Shown here in pieces: positions 10,058 through 21,035 of a stretch of 64,000 bases of DNA (the first letter of the stretch is position 1; every line of letters starts with the position of its first letter). The stretch covers positions 581,881-645,880 of the forward strand of contig SDOX01000011.1 of assembly GCA_004565275.1 (NCBI GenBank). Reading direction: 5' to 3'. The notes below the pieces were generated by a model, which did not search any database, was not told the DNA's origin, and saw only the letters and a list, made by a program, of their open reading frames with translations. A program made the translations under genes and the position numbers. The DNA comes from Nannochloropsis salina CCMP1776. Taxonomy: Eukaryota; Sar; Eustigmatophyceae; Eustigmatales; Monodopsidaceae.

Positions 10058-10786
10058 TCCTATACAACAAGAAGCAAGCTTCCTCTTGTTCAGTAAAGAG
10101 ATATGGGGAGACAGGTGAAGAGGCAAGGGAGGTTATGAGCGCAAGCCAGCACCATGCTTTGGAGCCATTGCGTCGAATCGTTGACTCTCGGTACAGATAT
10201 AATATAATGCATGTACAGAGTAGTTGTGCGTGTATTACCTTTTGAACCGCTGCGAGTCGAGACATCTAGTTGAACTTATGCTTCCAACTATCGCTGCAGG
10301 CAGTTTCTATCAGACTGCTCTCGCCATTTTTCGCTGTTCTTTCTGTTACTCTCTTAAAATGCCTCCATAAGGCTTTCCATACATGACTAATGACCATGCA
10401 AGAGCAAGGAGAATTGACACCGAGTTGAAAAAGGAGGGAGGCACTCCCTCCCCATCACCCAGGGAAACGGGAGGAGGTTGAGGTGACGAGATGATGGGAT
10501 GATGTGATGAAAGACGACCCCGTTCTCGCCCCGCGCCTCCGACTTCCGCGTCATGCATGGGTCTTGGAGCTTGGTCTTGCCGCCTCGATGTACAAGTATG
10601 GCCTGTGAGACGGTTGCCTTCCCAATTTAAGCTTCTTATATGCTTGACTCATTATTATATAAACGGCAGTAATCTGATGTGATCCTCTACACTTATAGAT
10701 TCCTCCCTAGGTTGGCAGCCCGGGCGCACGACGCCCGTCATCCGTCGCATCGCCCTGCTACTCCGTTTGCTATCTTCAGGGCAATC
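10058..10786. other. Divergent intergenic region
   Basis: This stretch separates the start codons of the RpiB-cupin gene (-) and the AP-1 mu gene (+), so it should hold both promoters. A short GATGA/GATGATG-rich tract lies near 10480-10510. No gene is recognised. Confidence 0.45.
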
Positions 10787-12561
10787 ATGGTAGCATCAGC
10801 TCTTTTTATCATGGATCTGAAAGGGAAGATCATCATTTCACGCAACTATCGGGGGGACATTCCCATGACTGTTTCTGAAAGGTGAGCATTTGCGAAACCT
10901 ATTGATGCATTTTGGTCGTCGGGGTATACATATAAGGGCAGGGGCAGGGAAGGCGGCTGGTCGCTTGCCTGAAAAGGGGCAATCGTCAGGACGAATGTCC
11001 TCCAGCCTTCCTCTTACGCAGCTACTCATGTAAATTTGATATACATATCCCCCCAAATCTCAAAAAAGGGTCATACATACATTGCTTGTGCTCTACTTCT
11101 TCGTCGTCACTCATCCCCCTCCCTTACTCAGCTTGACATGTCCATGCCCTTAATTCCTAGCTGAAATGGAACAAAAGTTGCTTGACCTTTGCTCATGTAC
11201 ACTCTGGTGTTGTCTCACACAGGTTTGCGACGTATCTTCAAGAAAAAGAGGAGTCAGAGCAACGGCCCATTTTTACCGAGGAGGGCTGCACATTCGCTTA
11301 CCTCAAGTACAATAATCTATTTCTTCTTAGCGTCACAAAACGCAACTCCAATGTGGCTCTCATGCTCGTGTACCTGTCCCGTCTGGTGGACGTGTTCAAG
11401 GAATATTTTGGGGAGCTGGAAGAAGAGAGCATCCGGGACAACTTCGTCATCATCTACGAGTTGATGGACGAGACCATGGACTTTGGCTACCCTCAGACGA
11501 CGGAGGCGAAGATTCTCCGGGAGTACATAACACAAGAGGGCAATCGCTTGGAGGCGGCACCTCGGCCCCCTGTAGCATTAACAAACACTGTCTCGTGGCG
11601 ATCGGAGGGAATTAAGCACCGAAAGAACGAGATCTTTCTTGATGTTATCGAAAAACTTAATCTGCTGGTGTCAGCAAATGGAACGGTGCTTCATTCGGAG
11701 ATTATTGGAGCTATCCGCATGAAATCTTTTCTCAGCGGCATGCCTGAGCTAAAACTAGGCCTCAATGACAAACTCATGTTCGAGGCATCGGGCAGAGCAG
11801 TTTCGGCATCCACCAAGGGGAAGGCGATTGAGCTGGAGGATATCAAGTTTCATCAGTGCGTGCGTCTGGCGAGATTTGAGAACGATCGGACGATATCGTT
11901 CATCCCTCCAGACGGAGAGTTTGATTTGATGACATATCGTTTATCGACGCAGGTCAAACCACTCATATGGGTGGAAGCAGTTGTCGAACCACACTCACAC
12001 TCGAGGATTGAATACATGATAAAGGTACGTGTGGTTTTTTGGGGGTAAGATCATTTGGATGGATGAAGCGGGAGAAAGATCACGTCGTATCTCTTCCTTG
12101 TGCAACGCTGATCTCTTGTCACCTTTTCAACGATCAAACCCCCTTCACACCAGGCCAAAAGCCAATTTAAGTCTCGATCCATCGCTAACAATGTGGACAT
12201 TATCATTCCTGTGCCTTCGGACGTCGACACACCTTCCTTTAAAGCCTCTATCGGCACAGTTACTTATCTTCCAGATAAGGATGCCATAGTCTGGGGCATT
12301 AAGCAATTTCATGGTCAACGTGAGTATCTAATGCGCGCCCACTTTGGGCTACCCTCAATTGCAGCTGAGGGATCATCAGCGAACGCCACGGAGAAGTGCT
12401 GGAAGAAGCCTGTGCAAATCAAATTTGAGATCCCATACTTCACCGTCTCGGGCATTCAAGTCCGGTACCTCAAGATCATAGAAAAAAGTGGCTTTGCTGC
12501 TTTGCCCTGGGTTCGATACATAACGTGTGCAGGCGACGTATACCTTCGCATGGGAACCTAA
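10787..12561 (+). CDS. AP1M: AP-1 clathrin adaptor complex, mu subunit
   Basis: Three exons, 10787-10881, 11223-12024 and 12154-12561, join in phase to 434 residues. The start MVASALFIMDLKGKIIISRN and the blocks TFAYLKYNNLFLLSVTKRN and DFGYPQTTEAKILREYI are diagnostic of mu1. An N-terminal longin-like domain (~1-140) is followed by the mu-homology domain (~165-432), which binds YxxPhi sorting signals on cargo. It acts at the trans-Golgi network and endosomes. The last exon gives a normal C-terminus ending in RYITCAGDVYLRMGT. Length is close to the 423 residues of the human protein. Splice sites are GTGAGC, GTACGT and standard CAG acceptors. Confidence 0.95.
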
Positions 12562-13073
12562 CGGAGGAAGTCAAAGCGTTGACAACTGAGGGTAAATGGT
12601 AACTTTGTACTAGAGCTCCAGCGACTCGGCAAAAAAAAATGTACACCAAAGTCCAGATTGTCAAGATTTTTTGTGGGCACATTATTTTCATGCGTCTTGT
12701 CACTTGTTTCGACGGATACTTTTTACGTGTGATTATATCCATCGCAGCGGTCCTTGTAAGAGACGCCCTTGCGGCTTCTGCGGGACGGCCGTTACGGCCC
12801 AGCCGTTAACGAAGAGAGTCTAGACGTGCCTATGCTTGGTCGTGCGCAAGGACTTGAACCCTCTTGTGGTGTCCACGCTTCAATCCCTTGCACTTACATG
12901 AATCGAAATTCAAATGGCAGGTTTCACTCTACTGTGCCAACTTGTCACCGAATTTTCTTGACTCTATACTTCAATTCAAAAGAGGACTAAGCGGAGACCT
13001 CAACACAGACACAAAGAGAGAAGCCGACGAAAGCATCAAGTGGACAGAGAGCAAGCAACGTGTCGCCCTTACC
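12562..13073. other. Intergenic region with an AACGG palindrome
   Basis: This gap lies between AP-1 mu and the VASt gene. It carries a GC-rich inverted AACGG/CCGTT element at 12789-12811, resembling elements near 26295 and 53109. Upstream exons of the VASt gene could lie here, but none was identified. Confidence 0.35.
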
Positions 13074-14307
13074 ATGCAAAACAACGCGCATCAACGAGTA
13101 TCATTGTCTCATAGTTTTTTGAAGCGCATGAAGAAAAATCAGACCACAGTATGCGGTCGCTTTTTGGTGATGTTATTAAGCTTTGTCGCAGCGAGCTCAG
13201 ACCCCGAAATTAAGCGCACCTCCGCCCCAATCCTCCTGCTCGATCTCAATCTTCCCTCTATCACTCCCGATGAGTATCTGAAATCCTTCTGGCATGATAC
13301 AACTTTCTATGAAAATTTTCTTAAAGAGTCCGGTACGTACACGGAAATACTTGATTGCAGCGCAGAAAGGCATCTGTCTTGTGCAACCGATACCTTTTCT
13401 TCGTTTTATCAGGCATACGTATGTAGCATAGCCAGAATATACGTATATCTTGACGATTTGATGCGTTATGAAGGAGGATCTTCTGGATCATAACGAAAAA
13501 TACCCTGGGTTTATATCTCGAACAAATTTTATTTTACAACACGTTACCGCGACACTTTGTCACTCGAAGGCATTGATTATCTTCTTTTATCCCTCACAAC
13601 AAATTGTAGGCGATCGTGATGTAAGCGTTAAATCCTGGTCTCCGGCCCAGCCCTCTACACATAGCGTGGCGCACCACAAAATAACGCACAGGACTCGCAC
13701 AATCGTGACAAAACACCCAGTGAAGACAAAGATGCCTGGGATACCGAGCCATGTTCGGAGTACCAAAACCCAGGTCTTATCTGAGGAAAAGATCAATAGA
13801 AATGGCTCCGTTATCATCCGGGTTCACGAGACTAATGAGGTCGAGGGAGTGCCATTCGCAGATCGCTTCCTTGTCGCGGTAGTGTGGACTGCAACCTGGA
13901 CCGACCACACGAGCGAAGAAGAGCGGAAAAATAACCCGAAAACAGTGCGACTGACAGTCCACCAGCATGTTATATTTCGTCAATCTTTCTTACTGGAGAA
14001 AATGGTGGAGAGAGATTCGAGAAAGGAGACGCTCGACACCGTGAAACTGTGGAGCACGCTAGTCCATCAGCAGGTGATGGCGTCAGAAGGTGCGCCGTCA
14101 TCAACACCCCTGCAGGGAGGTGACGAAGGACAAGAGGCGAAAGCCAAGAGAGATCATGAATGTATCTTAATGGCAGTGACACGGAAGGTGCTGGTGACGG
14201 GTGCTGCGGCAGTCTTCATTCTTTTAGTGGGCAAAACCGCTTTTTATCTTCCCGACGAACTCGCCAGACTGGCGCGTTGTCGTCGGCAGAAACCGAAAAA
14301 TCAATGA
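13074..14307 (+). CDS. VASt-domain lipid-transfer protein with C-terminal membrane anchor
   Basis: The exons are 13074-13332 and 13610-14307 (GTACGT donor, AATTGTAG acceptor, phase 1), giving 318 residues. The VASt core runs from TTFYENFLKES through KMPGIPSHVRSTKTQ, HETNEVEGVPFADRF and VHQHVIFRQSFLLEKMVE to about residue 245. VASt domains of the LAM/Ysp/GRAMD1 (Aster) proteins carry sterols between membranes at contact sites (family knowledge). A single membrane span at ~280-300 (VLVTGAAAVFILLVGKTAF) sits near the C-terminus, as expected for an ER anchor. The N-terminus has a hydrophobic patch but no GRAM domain; an upstream exon may be missing or the gene may be a GRAM-less form. The stop codon overlaps the first possible ATG of the next gene. 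Confidence 0.8.
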
Positions 14308-16315
14308 GTTGTAAAAAATCAGCAAGCACAATTTGTACATGGCAAAGAAAAAACGACGCAATGAACGGTTTCCCTAACACAGGCGGAATCGATTTCATTT
14401 CTTTCTCGGAAAATACCTCCATGTTAAGCCCGGGGAACGCGATGATGAGGTCCCACCGAGTCGAAGAAAGCAGCGCGTACGGTAGAACCAGGAAAGTGTG
14501 CGACAAAACCACGCTAATCAGCCGACTTCAGGCGCACTTTGTCAGTCCATGTTACAAGCCATTACATGTGTCGGACTGCGAGGCAAAAGAGCACAAAGTG
14601 TCCTTGTCCAGTGTACCCCCCTCGCCTCGAGACGAAGGCATGACTCGGCGAGTCGCCAAAAGCACGCTCGTCGCTTTGCCAGGTGGAGAAATAAAGTGAG
14701 TGTTGATTTTTAAGTGACAACTTACGAGGGGATAACTATACCTTCATCAAGCATCAAAGTAGGTCATCAACGCTGTATGTGCCCTTGAAATATTTGCGGG
14801 TTGTCGGTGGGAAGCGGATGAAGACGACGGGGAGCATCGGCTCTCTACAACTCCCTCAGACCAAGTCCTCGGGACAGATTGAGCAACAAAAGCTCGATGA
14901 TGACGGCAGTGAATCGGTACATGTTGGTGAAACTGGTAGCTGCGTAATCAGCAGTAGGGGTGGCAAATCGATGGACATGGGTGAGGTGAGGAGGTTGTTC
15001 TTCAAACAAACACAGAGGGCCAACATCCTTCTGTGGAGGCAAACAGAGCTTGACAGTCTTTATCAACGCATGCATAAGAAACATCTGAACCTGGAAAATG
15101 ATTTCAGTACTGCTGAGACCGAGTTAGAGACAGTGCAAGATTCTTTACAAAGGCTCCAAGGCCTTGAAAAGAAACTTGAAAAAAGATACGAAAACCTCAT
15201 TGAAAATCGTCAGTCCGAAATGGAAGCCGAGGCTGCTCGGTGCTCTGCGCGATCAAAGAGGTTGCAAGCGTTGGTGGAGGAGTTTCAGGCAGAGCAAAAC
15301 CGTGTGTACGAGAGAAGGGAAAGTTTGCGAGCACAAAGGGACAATCTGGCCACTCAGGTAAGATCCGAGCTTGCAGCTGTAGACAAAATAACTTCAGAGA
15401 AGAAGGTAAAAGAACAAGCCCAAGAGACACAGACGGCCATTTACAAAGAGCAGTTGGAAGAGCTGGACAGGGCATTTGAAGTAATGAATGCCGAAATGAA
15501 AGACTTGGATTGCAAGCTTCAAGCAGACGAGAAACGAATCGCTCTGTCTCGCGAGCGTCTAGCGCAAAGCAACTTTCAAATCAGTCACATGATGCGTGAG
15601 GGGAACGAAATGGAAAGCGGATTTGATAAAAGGTCAGGCTATGACGTGAACATGGAGACATCTAGAGAAGGCAGCAAAGAAACCAACAAAAACGTACTGA
15701 CAGAAGGAGATCTGGCAAGATTACAAAAGAAAGTGAAGGTAAGAAAGGTGTTCGAGGATCGTTGGCATGTTGGAGTAGACGGAGCGGAATCAATACTCTC
15801 ACACATGAAATGAAAGATTTGAGAAAAAAATGCAATCCACTCATACGCTTTGGTAAGCGAGGGCTCCACAAGACTGGCCAGAATCAAAATAATCGTATCA
15901 TATACAAATAATCCACCGAATACATATTTTAATCGTATCTACAGATGCTCGAAAAGGATCGAAAACGCTTTGAGGCTATCAAGGATCGCCAAAGTGAAGT
16001 ATGTTTAGATTTGCGTGCGAAGGACGCGAAAATTAAAGCTGAAATCAAAATCGTGCAAGTAAGTAGGGGTAGTGCTGGTCAGACATGCTTTCATGTCATT
16101 TTTTGTTTGAAGAAAGGCTTTTACCATGTTGAGTAATTGCTTATTGGGAAGTGCCTTGGTGCCACGCCCTGGTGTAAACCTTGAATCGCTCATAGATTTT
16201 TTCTTCCCGTCAGGCAAAGAAGAGTCGCTTGGAGGACCTGGTAGCCAAATTGCAGGAGGAGGACGCAAAACTCAACAATCAAATTTCAAATGCTTTGCAG
16301 GAGCATCAGTTATAA
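14304..16315 (+). CDS. Coiled-coil protein, four exons, family unknown
   Basis: The exons proposed are 14304-14695, 14760-15738, 15945-16058 and 16214-16315, all in phase, giving up to 528 residues. Exons 2 to 4 are well supported by GTAAGA/GTAAGT donors and by continuous heptad character (LENDFSTAETELETVQDSL, RLEDLVAKLQEEDAKL). Exon 1 is less certain: it overlaps the stop of the VASt gene by four bases, and translation could instead start at ATG 14818 inside exon 2. The protein is highly charged, rich in Gln/Glu/Lys, and has no catalytic motif. A cytoskeletal or centrosomal role would be typical of such coiled coils but is not shown. Confidence 0.6.
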
Positions 16316-16724
16316 TGTTTTAAAGTGGGATCGGTTTCCCCCTCCCAAAAATAAAAATAAAACAAACCTTAGATTAATCACAATCTCAGGCCGCATCCCT
16401 TCGCGTTTGAATTTCCGTTTTTTCTCCAAACCGTTACGGATCCCTCGCAAGTTTGCAAGCGAGAGCTTTCCATATGGAAAGTGTTCTCAGGGCTAGTCAA
16501 ACTTATTGTAAATGGTAATCATGTCATTCATGAATTGTGTACGAAAGTACCGGTACTGCTTCAATGTTGTCGCGATGAGATTTCACGTGGGAAGACAGCT
16601 AGGCAGCGATCTTATTTTCTTCCCGCCTCGGTCTAAACCTTCCCGCCCCGTAGCAGGCTATAATTCGAATCACCTGAATTTGAAAGCTACCACTTGGTAT
16701 TGTAAAGGATCACAACACACTAAT
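16316..16724. other. Intergenic region
   Basis: This stretch holds the 3' end of the coiled-coil gene and the probable promoter and leader of the F-BAR gene, both on the plus strand. An open frame runs into the F-BAR gene from upstream, but the first convincing ATG is at 16725. Nothing else is recognised. Confidence 0.4.
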
Positions 16725-18737
16725 ATGGCCTCGGCCACGACGCCGGATTCATTGTTGAGCAGCCTTTCCAAACATTTTACACACGACGAGAAAATTCATA
16801 CTTCATCTCCTCCTTATTCCTTCGCCACCGATCTTTTGGGGTCCTTTGAAAAAGCGAGGAAGAACCATACACAAACTCTGAAGGTTCTGGAGGAGTTGGC
16901 CATCATGATAAAAGGTCGGGCAGCTGTTGAGGAGGTATATTCTCAGCAAATGGCGCGTCTGGTATCAGACCACACTCACGGTCTCCGCCGTTTAGGTGAA
17001 GCATTGGCCCGCAAAGCTGGAGGTGGGGGGGTCAATGAAGGAAATTATGTCACTGAAACAAGCTCATGTACCATTGAGAGCACTTTTCGAGAATGTGTGG
17101 AAAGTTTGAAAGCGGATATGCTTAATAGGTCTGTGCAACGCAAACAGCTCGCTAAAAATATCCTTGCAGACGTATTCGCACCACTTGAAGACATATATGA
17201 TAGGTTAGCATCTGAAAGCAGGGGCTTGGAGGACCTCTTGGGGACATTAACAAAGCAGGGACGAGCATGTGAAAGCCGATACCGAAGCGCTCACAAGAAA
17301 TACGAGCAGGCCGTCCAGCTGGCGACCAATGCCTGCGACATTTTGACCGAGAAACGCCAGTCTCTTCCATCTCTTGATATACAACTTCTGCATCAACAAT
17401 ATTCCAACTCTTCTCGTGCCGCTAGTTCTGCTACAGCATCGCCATTCGATTTAAAGAAGGAGGACTTTAGTGCTATCTTGGCGGAAAGCCCCAGAAAGAT
17501 CTCTGAAGCATTTACGCAGGCAGCGAAGAAGGATATAACGTAAGTGGATTCTCACGCATTACCCTTTGTCTTTATTGGTTATTTTTCTTCGTTATGATCT
17601 TGCGTCGAGCAATAACCCTAACATTAACCCTAATTATGATATCCCTTCGCTTACAGCACCTGGTTGCTCCCCCTTGATAAAGGTCGGCGGGATGACCTCG
17701 ATACGATCGCCAAAAATCACCTTGAGATGGCTGAATTGTTTCGGTTTGCTTGTTTGGAGAGATTCGACGAACTCAGTACATTCGCACGCCGCGCGGCGCA
17801 TGAACTTCAGAGAGTCCTGTGTCATTATCAATCATGCGAGGAGCGCTGTATTGAGAGGCTGGCCGTAGTACTCCGAAAACAGATCGTGTTCGAGTCCAGC
17901 TGTCTCGCGAACGAGCAGTTTGAGGCTCAAATCATTTTCAAGGTTATCGAAGCCATGGATAAGGACAAGGACCTTGAGGCCTTCATCCATGCGCATAAAG
18001 TGCCATTCCCAGGAGCCGATGTTGACAGCACGCTCAAGAGCCTCGGGTTGATAGGCAACCCCTTGCCCGCACCACCCGCTCCTCCAGAGGAAATTGGCAA
18101 CACCACATGCGATGAAAATCTTTTACATGCGAGCGGCACCGTGATTATCGGTAGAGAAGATCTGCCCCACCTCAGTAGCCCCGCCCCCCGCGTTGTTCCT
18201 GCGACCACCGTCCTTCGCCTCCTCGGGGGGAATTTGTCGGCTTCCGGCACTCCTACACCGACGCCTCATCATTCTTCGACTCTGCGCACCACAAATGGGA
18301 ACCCGTTCTCGGAGTTCTCCTCCATGCTGAACAAGAGTCTCAGGTCTCCTCTCGCAGCAGCACTATCCTCAAAAACCGCTGCTCCCCCTCCCCACGCGCC
18401 CTCGCAGGTCCTTATGTCCCCACCAGTCCCTGAAGTCGGCCTCGAAGGTCTTCCTTTCGAACTTCAGGCCCCTCCCTCCGTGCGGCTGGGCAATATGGTC
18501 GAGCCCACTCAGAGCCTGGACGACGAGGGCCACGACAGCGTGGAAGACGAGGTCGAGGAGGGGGGAAATGACGAGGCGGGATTTTCCGCATTGCAGAAAC
18601 AAGCTGGACTTTTACGAGGGGTTGCAAAAAAGTATAGTCCCTACCAGGGGGAGGGAAATAGATCAGCAATCAGCTCACCTTTGATACCGTTGGAGGAGAT
18701 TCCCACAGCTGATGGTGGAATCGAATATCGGCTGTAA
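16725..18737 (+). CDS. F-BAR domain protein
   Basis: The exons are 16725-17539 and 17657-18737 (GTAAGT donor, TTACAG acceptor), giving 631 residues. The N-terminal ~310 residues match an FCH/F-BAR module: FEKARKNHTQTLKVLEELAIMIKGRA, given here only as the family-typical pattern of a start helix followed by AAVEEVYSQQMARL. Long helices with CESRYRSAHKKYEQAVQLA come next. F-BAR dimers bend membranes and link them to actin or endocytosis (family knowledge). The second half is disordered, rich in Pro/Ser/Thr, with acidic patches and no SH3 domain, unlike many animal members. It converges with the decarboxylase gene, with only 135 bp between stops. The intron carries two telomere-like CCCTAA units. 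Confidence 0.82.
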
Positions 18738-18872
18738 AGACAATATAAATCAACTAGCTGTACACAGGCGCAGAGAGAGAATGAGTAGAGTGATCATATG
18801 GCTTTCCGGAGAACAAAAGAGCAACTAATGCTCTGCGTTCATAATGCTTTCCTTTACTTCCCTTTTAATATG

Positions 18873-20720
18873 TCATTTCTCTTTTTCCCAACACAATACA
18901 CGAATCTTCCCCAGGCTGGGGTCGCTGCACCCTGTCACCGACCCCCCCGTTGAAAGCACGCCTTTTAGAAAGCGCAACACCTCCACGGTAATGATCTCGC
19001 CCGGGAGTAGGACGGGAATGCCGGGGGGGTAGGGGCAAACGGTCTCCGCGCTCGCTCGACCCACAACTCGCTCGTCGTTTGTGGACAGCACCTCGGAGGC
19101 TGTGAAATAGGCATCGCGCGGTCCGCATTTCAAGCTCCCCGCCGCAGCCTGCTTGCCGTCGAAAGGGGGGAAATCGGCCATAAACGACGACGCTTCTTCC
19201 CCAGCCATGTCCCGGCTCCGATCCCTCTTCCCTTTGTCTACCAATGTAGCCAATGCCTTGAAGGCAGCGACGAGGCAATCTACATCTTCCTCCTCGCTCC
19301 CAGGTCCCACCGCGAACGTCAGTGTGCGAGACGCCGGCAGCTCCGCGTACACCCCGTGCTCCTCGATCAGCACCTCGTCAGCGTCGAAGCCACTCATCCC
19401 GGTCCCCATCGTCCCGACGGTCAATCGGAGCGGATCCAAACCCACAAATGCCCCCCCCTTGGGCCGATCTGGGGGTTTCAAAATCGGAAAGGGCGTCTCC
19501 TCCAGCAGCAAGCGCTTGGCCTTTGCTGCTAGTTTCTGGGCCCGATGCAATGCTGTCCGCCCACCCCCCAGGGGGGAGCCAAGCTGCCATCGCGCCCCGT
19601 CGAGCGACGCCAGCAGCACGTAGTTGGGTGAGCTGCTCTGCACAAGTTGTAGAGCCGATCCCACAAACTCGAGCATTGCACTGTCCACCAAGGGGCCCTT
19701 GCCAGCGTGCATCATCGCACACTGACTGACTGCCGTGAGGGTCTTGTGCGTGCTCTGGACGACCAAGTCTGCACCCTGAGCGAGGGCACCTGTCATGGCT
19801 CGCGAAGCGAGCGGGCCTGCGTTGCCCGGTTCGTTTATTTCTACTTCTAGGAAAGCCAGGTGTGCTCCATGCGCCTCGTCGACTATCAGGGGGACCTTGA
19901 ACTTTGCGCACAGAAGCGCGGCTTGCTCTATATCCATGACCGCGCCGTGATAGGTCGGCGAGACGAGCAGCACGGCCGCCACCTCCGATCCAGAGGCGTG
20001 TTCTTCCAAGGCCTGCTGCAGCGCGCTTTCAATCGGGACACCGTGACAGATGTCCCATGCGGGGTCGTAGACGGGACTGAGGAAGACAGGGACGGCCCCA
20101 GCGAGAATGAGACCATTGATGGCCGATTTATGGACGTTTCGAGGGAGAAGCACCTTGCTCTGGATAGACCTTCCTGAACGCGCCGGGTGCTGCTGCCCTT
20201 CTTGTTGGTGCCTGCGCACGAGTGCAAGCAGAGCTGCCAAAACACCCGCCGTACTCCCGTTCACCAGAAACCACGTCCGCTGTGCGCCTCCGAAAGTTTC
20301 TGCTGCTAGCGTTTCGGCATCTCGAATAGGACCTTCGGGAGCAAAGAGGTTGTCGAGCTCTGGAATTTCTGGAAGATCGTACTGCCACACAGCATCCCTG
20401 TGGAGGCGCGTCCTATTCAGGGCAGTGTTGGTTTCGGCAAAAGGGCCAGGCAGCCCCACGGGGAGTCCTCGCCCCATCTTGTGCCCTGGAAAAAAGAAAG
20501 GTGCTTTGATGCGTGCTGCGGCCAAGGAGAGGGCTTCGACAATGGGAGATTTCGATTGGTCCGCCCCATGCTCTCGTGCCCACCGGCGCAACGGCCTGGC
20601 AGCGCTCTCGTAGCGCGGACGAGGACGACAAGGCGCGACGAAAGCATGGGCCTTGATGCATCCTACAAGGCCTAGAAGCAGCAATGCTGCCTCCAACCGC
20701 CCAAGGGAAAAGGCGATCAT
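18873..20720 (-). CDS. PLP-dependent Orn/Lys/Arg decarboxylase-like enzyme, probably plastid-targeted
   Basis: A single exon of 615 residues begins with ATG at 20720. The leader has a hydrophobic signal peptide followed by AHAFVAPCRPRPR, which resembles the ASAFAP-type cleavage motif of plastid proteins in algae with secondary plastids (inference). The catalytic core is a fold-type I PLP domain: KMGRGLP, TWFLVNGSTAGVLAALLA, PRNVHKSAINGLILAGA, the cofactor-pairing DEAHGAHL and the Schiff-base lysine in STHKT near residue 326. This is the wing-less type found in bacteria and plastids, which decarboxylates lysine, ornithine or arginine; the substrate cannot be read from sequence. The C-terminal domain is complete (CPYPPGIPVLLPGE). 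It lies in tandem with the hydrolase gene upstream. Confidence 0.85.
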   Translation of the reverse strand: MIAFSLGRLEAALLLLGLVGCIKAHAFVAPCRPRPRYESAARPLRRWAREHGADQSKSPIVEALSLAAARIKAPFFFPGHKMGRGLPVGLPGPFAETNTALNRTRLHRDAVWQYDLPEIPELDNLFAPEGPIRDAETLAAETFGGAQRTWFLVNGSTAGVLAALLALVRRHQQEGQQHPARSGRSIQSKVLLPRNVHKSAINGLILAGAVPVFLSPVYDPAWDICHGVPIESALQQALEEHASGSEVAAVLLVSPTYHGAVMDIEQAALLCAKFKVPLIVDEAHGAHLAFLEVEINEPGNAGPLASRAMTGALAQGADLVVQSTHKTLTAVSQCAMMHAGKGPLVDSAMLEFVGSALQLVQSSSPNYVLLASLDGARWQLGSPLGGGRTALHRAQKLAAKAKRLLLEETPFPILKPPDRPKGGAFVGLDPLRLTVGTMGTGMSGFDADEVLIEEHGVYAELPASRTLTFAVGPGSEEEDVDCLVAAFKALATLVDKGKRDRSRDMAGEEASSFMADFPPFDGKQAAAGSLKCGPRDAYFTASEVLSTNDERVVGRASAETVCPYPPGIPVLLPGEIITVEVLRFLKGVLSTGGSVTGCSDPSLGKIRVLCWEKEK

Positions 20721-21035
20721 GCCCGCTGTGAGGGTCGGAGAGGAAGGGGAGGAGCCATGAGTGCGACCACGTTGTCGAGGCGGATCCAGTTTGGGATCGA
20801 CGCTTCCTTCTTCCACCGTGCCTTTGAAAGAGCTTCCCTAAATATTGTGAGCACATCGCTATAGTCAGGTCGGCGCGGGCTCGGGACCGGGGAAAATCGA
20901 GCAATATAGAAGTCCCCCTAGTTCACGGCATTGGTAAGCTCGGCTTCCGATGTGCCAAGTCGATTTCTCGATGCCATGCCCGTTGGTGTGATACATCGAA
21001 TTCTTGAACAGGCTTATTTAACACCGCACTTTTAA
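20721..21035. other. Short intergenic region
   Basis: About 315 bp separate the decarboxylase start and the hydrolase stop, both on the minus strand. It is presumably the decarboxylase promoter; no gene is seen. Confidence 0.4.

Noticed and set aside
12848-12890. tRNA-like T-arm (GGGTTCAAGTCC on the minus strand)
   Set aside because: The T-loop resembles a tRNA, but the T-stem has a mismatch and no matching acceptor stem or anticodon arm could be found at the right distance.
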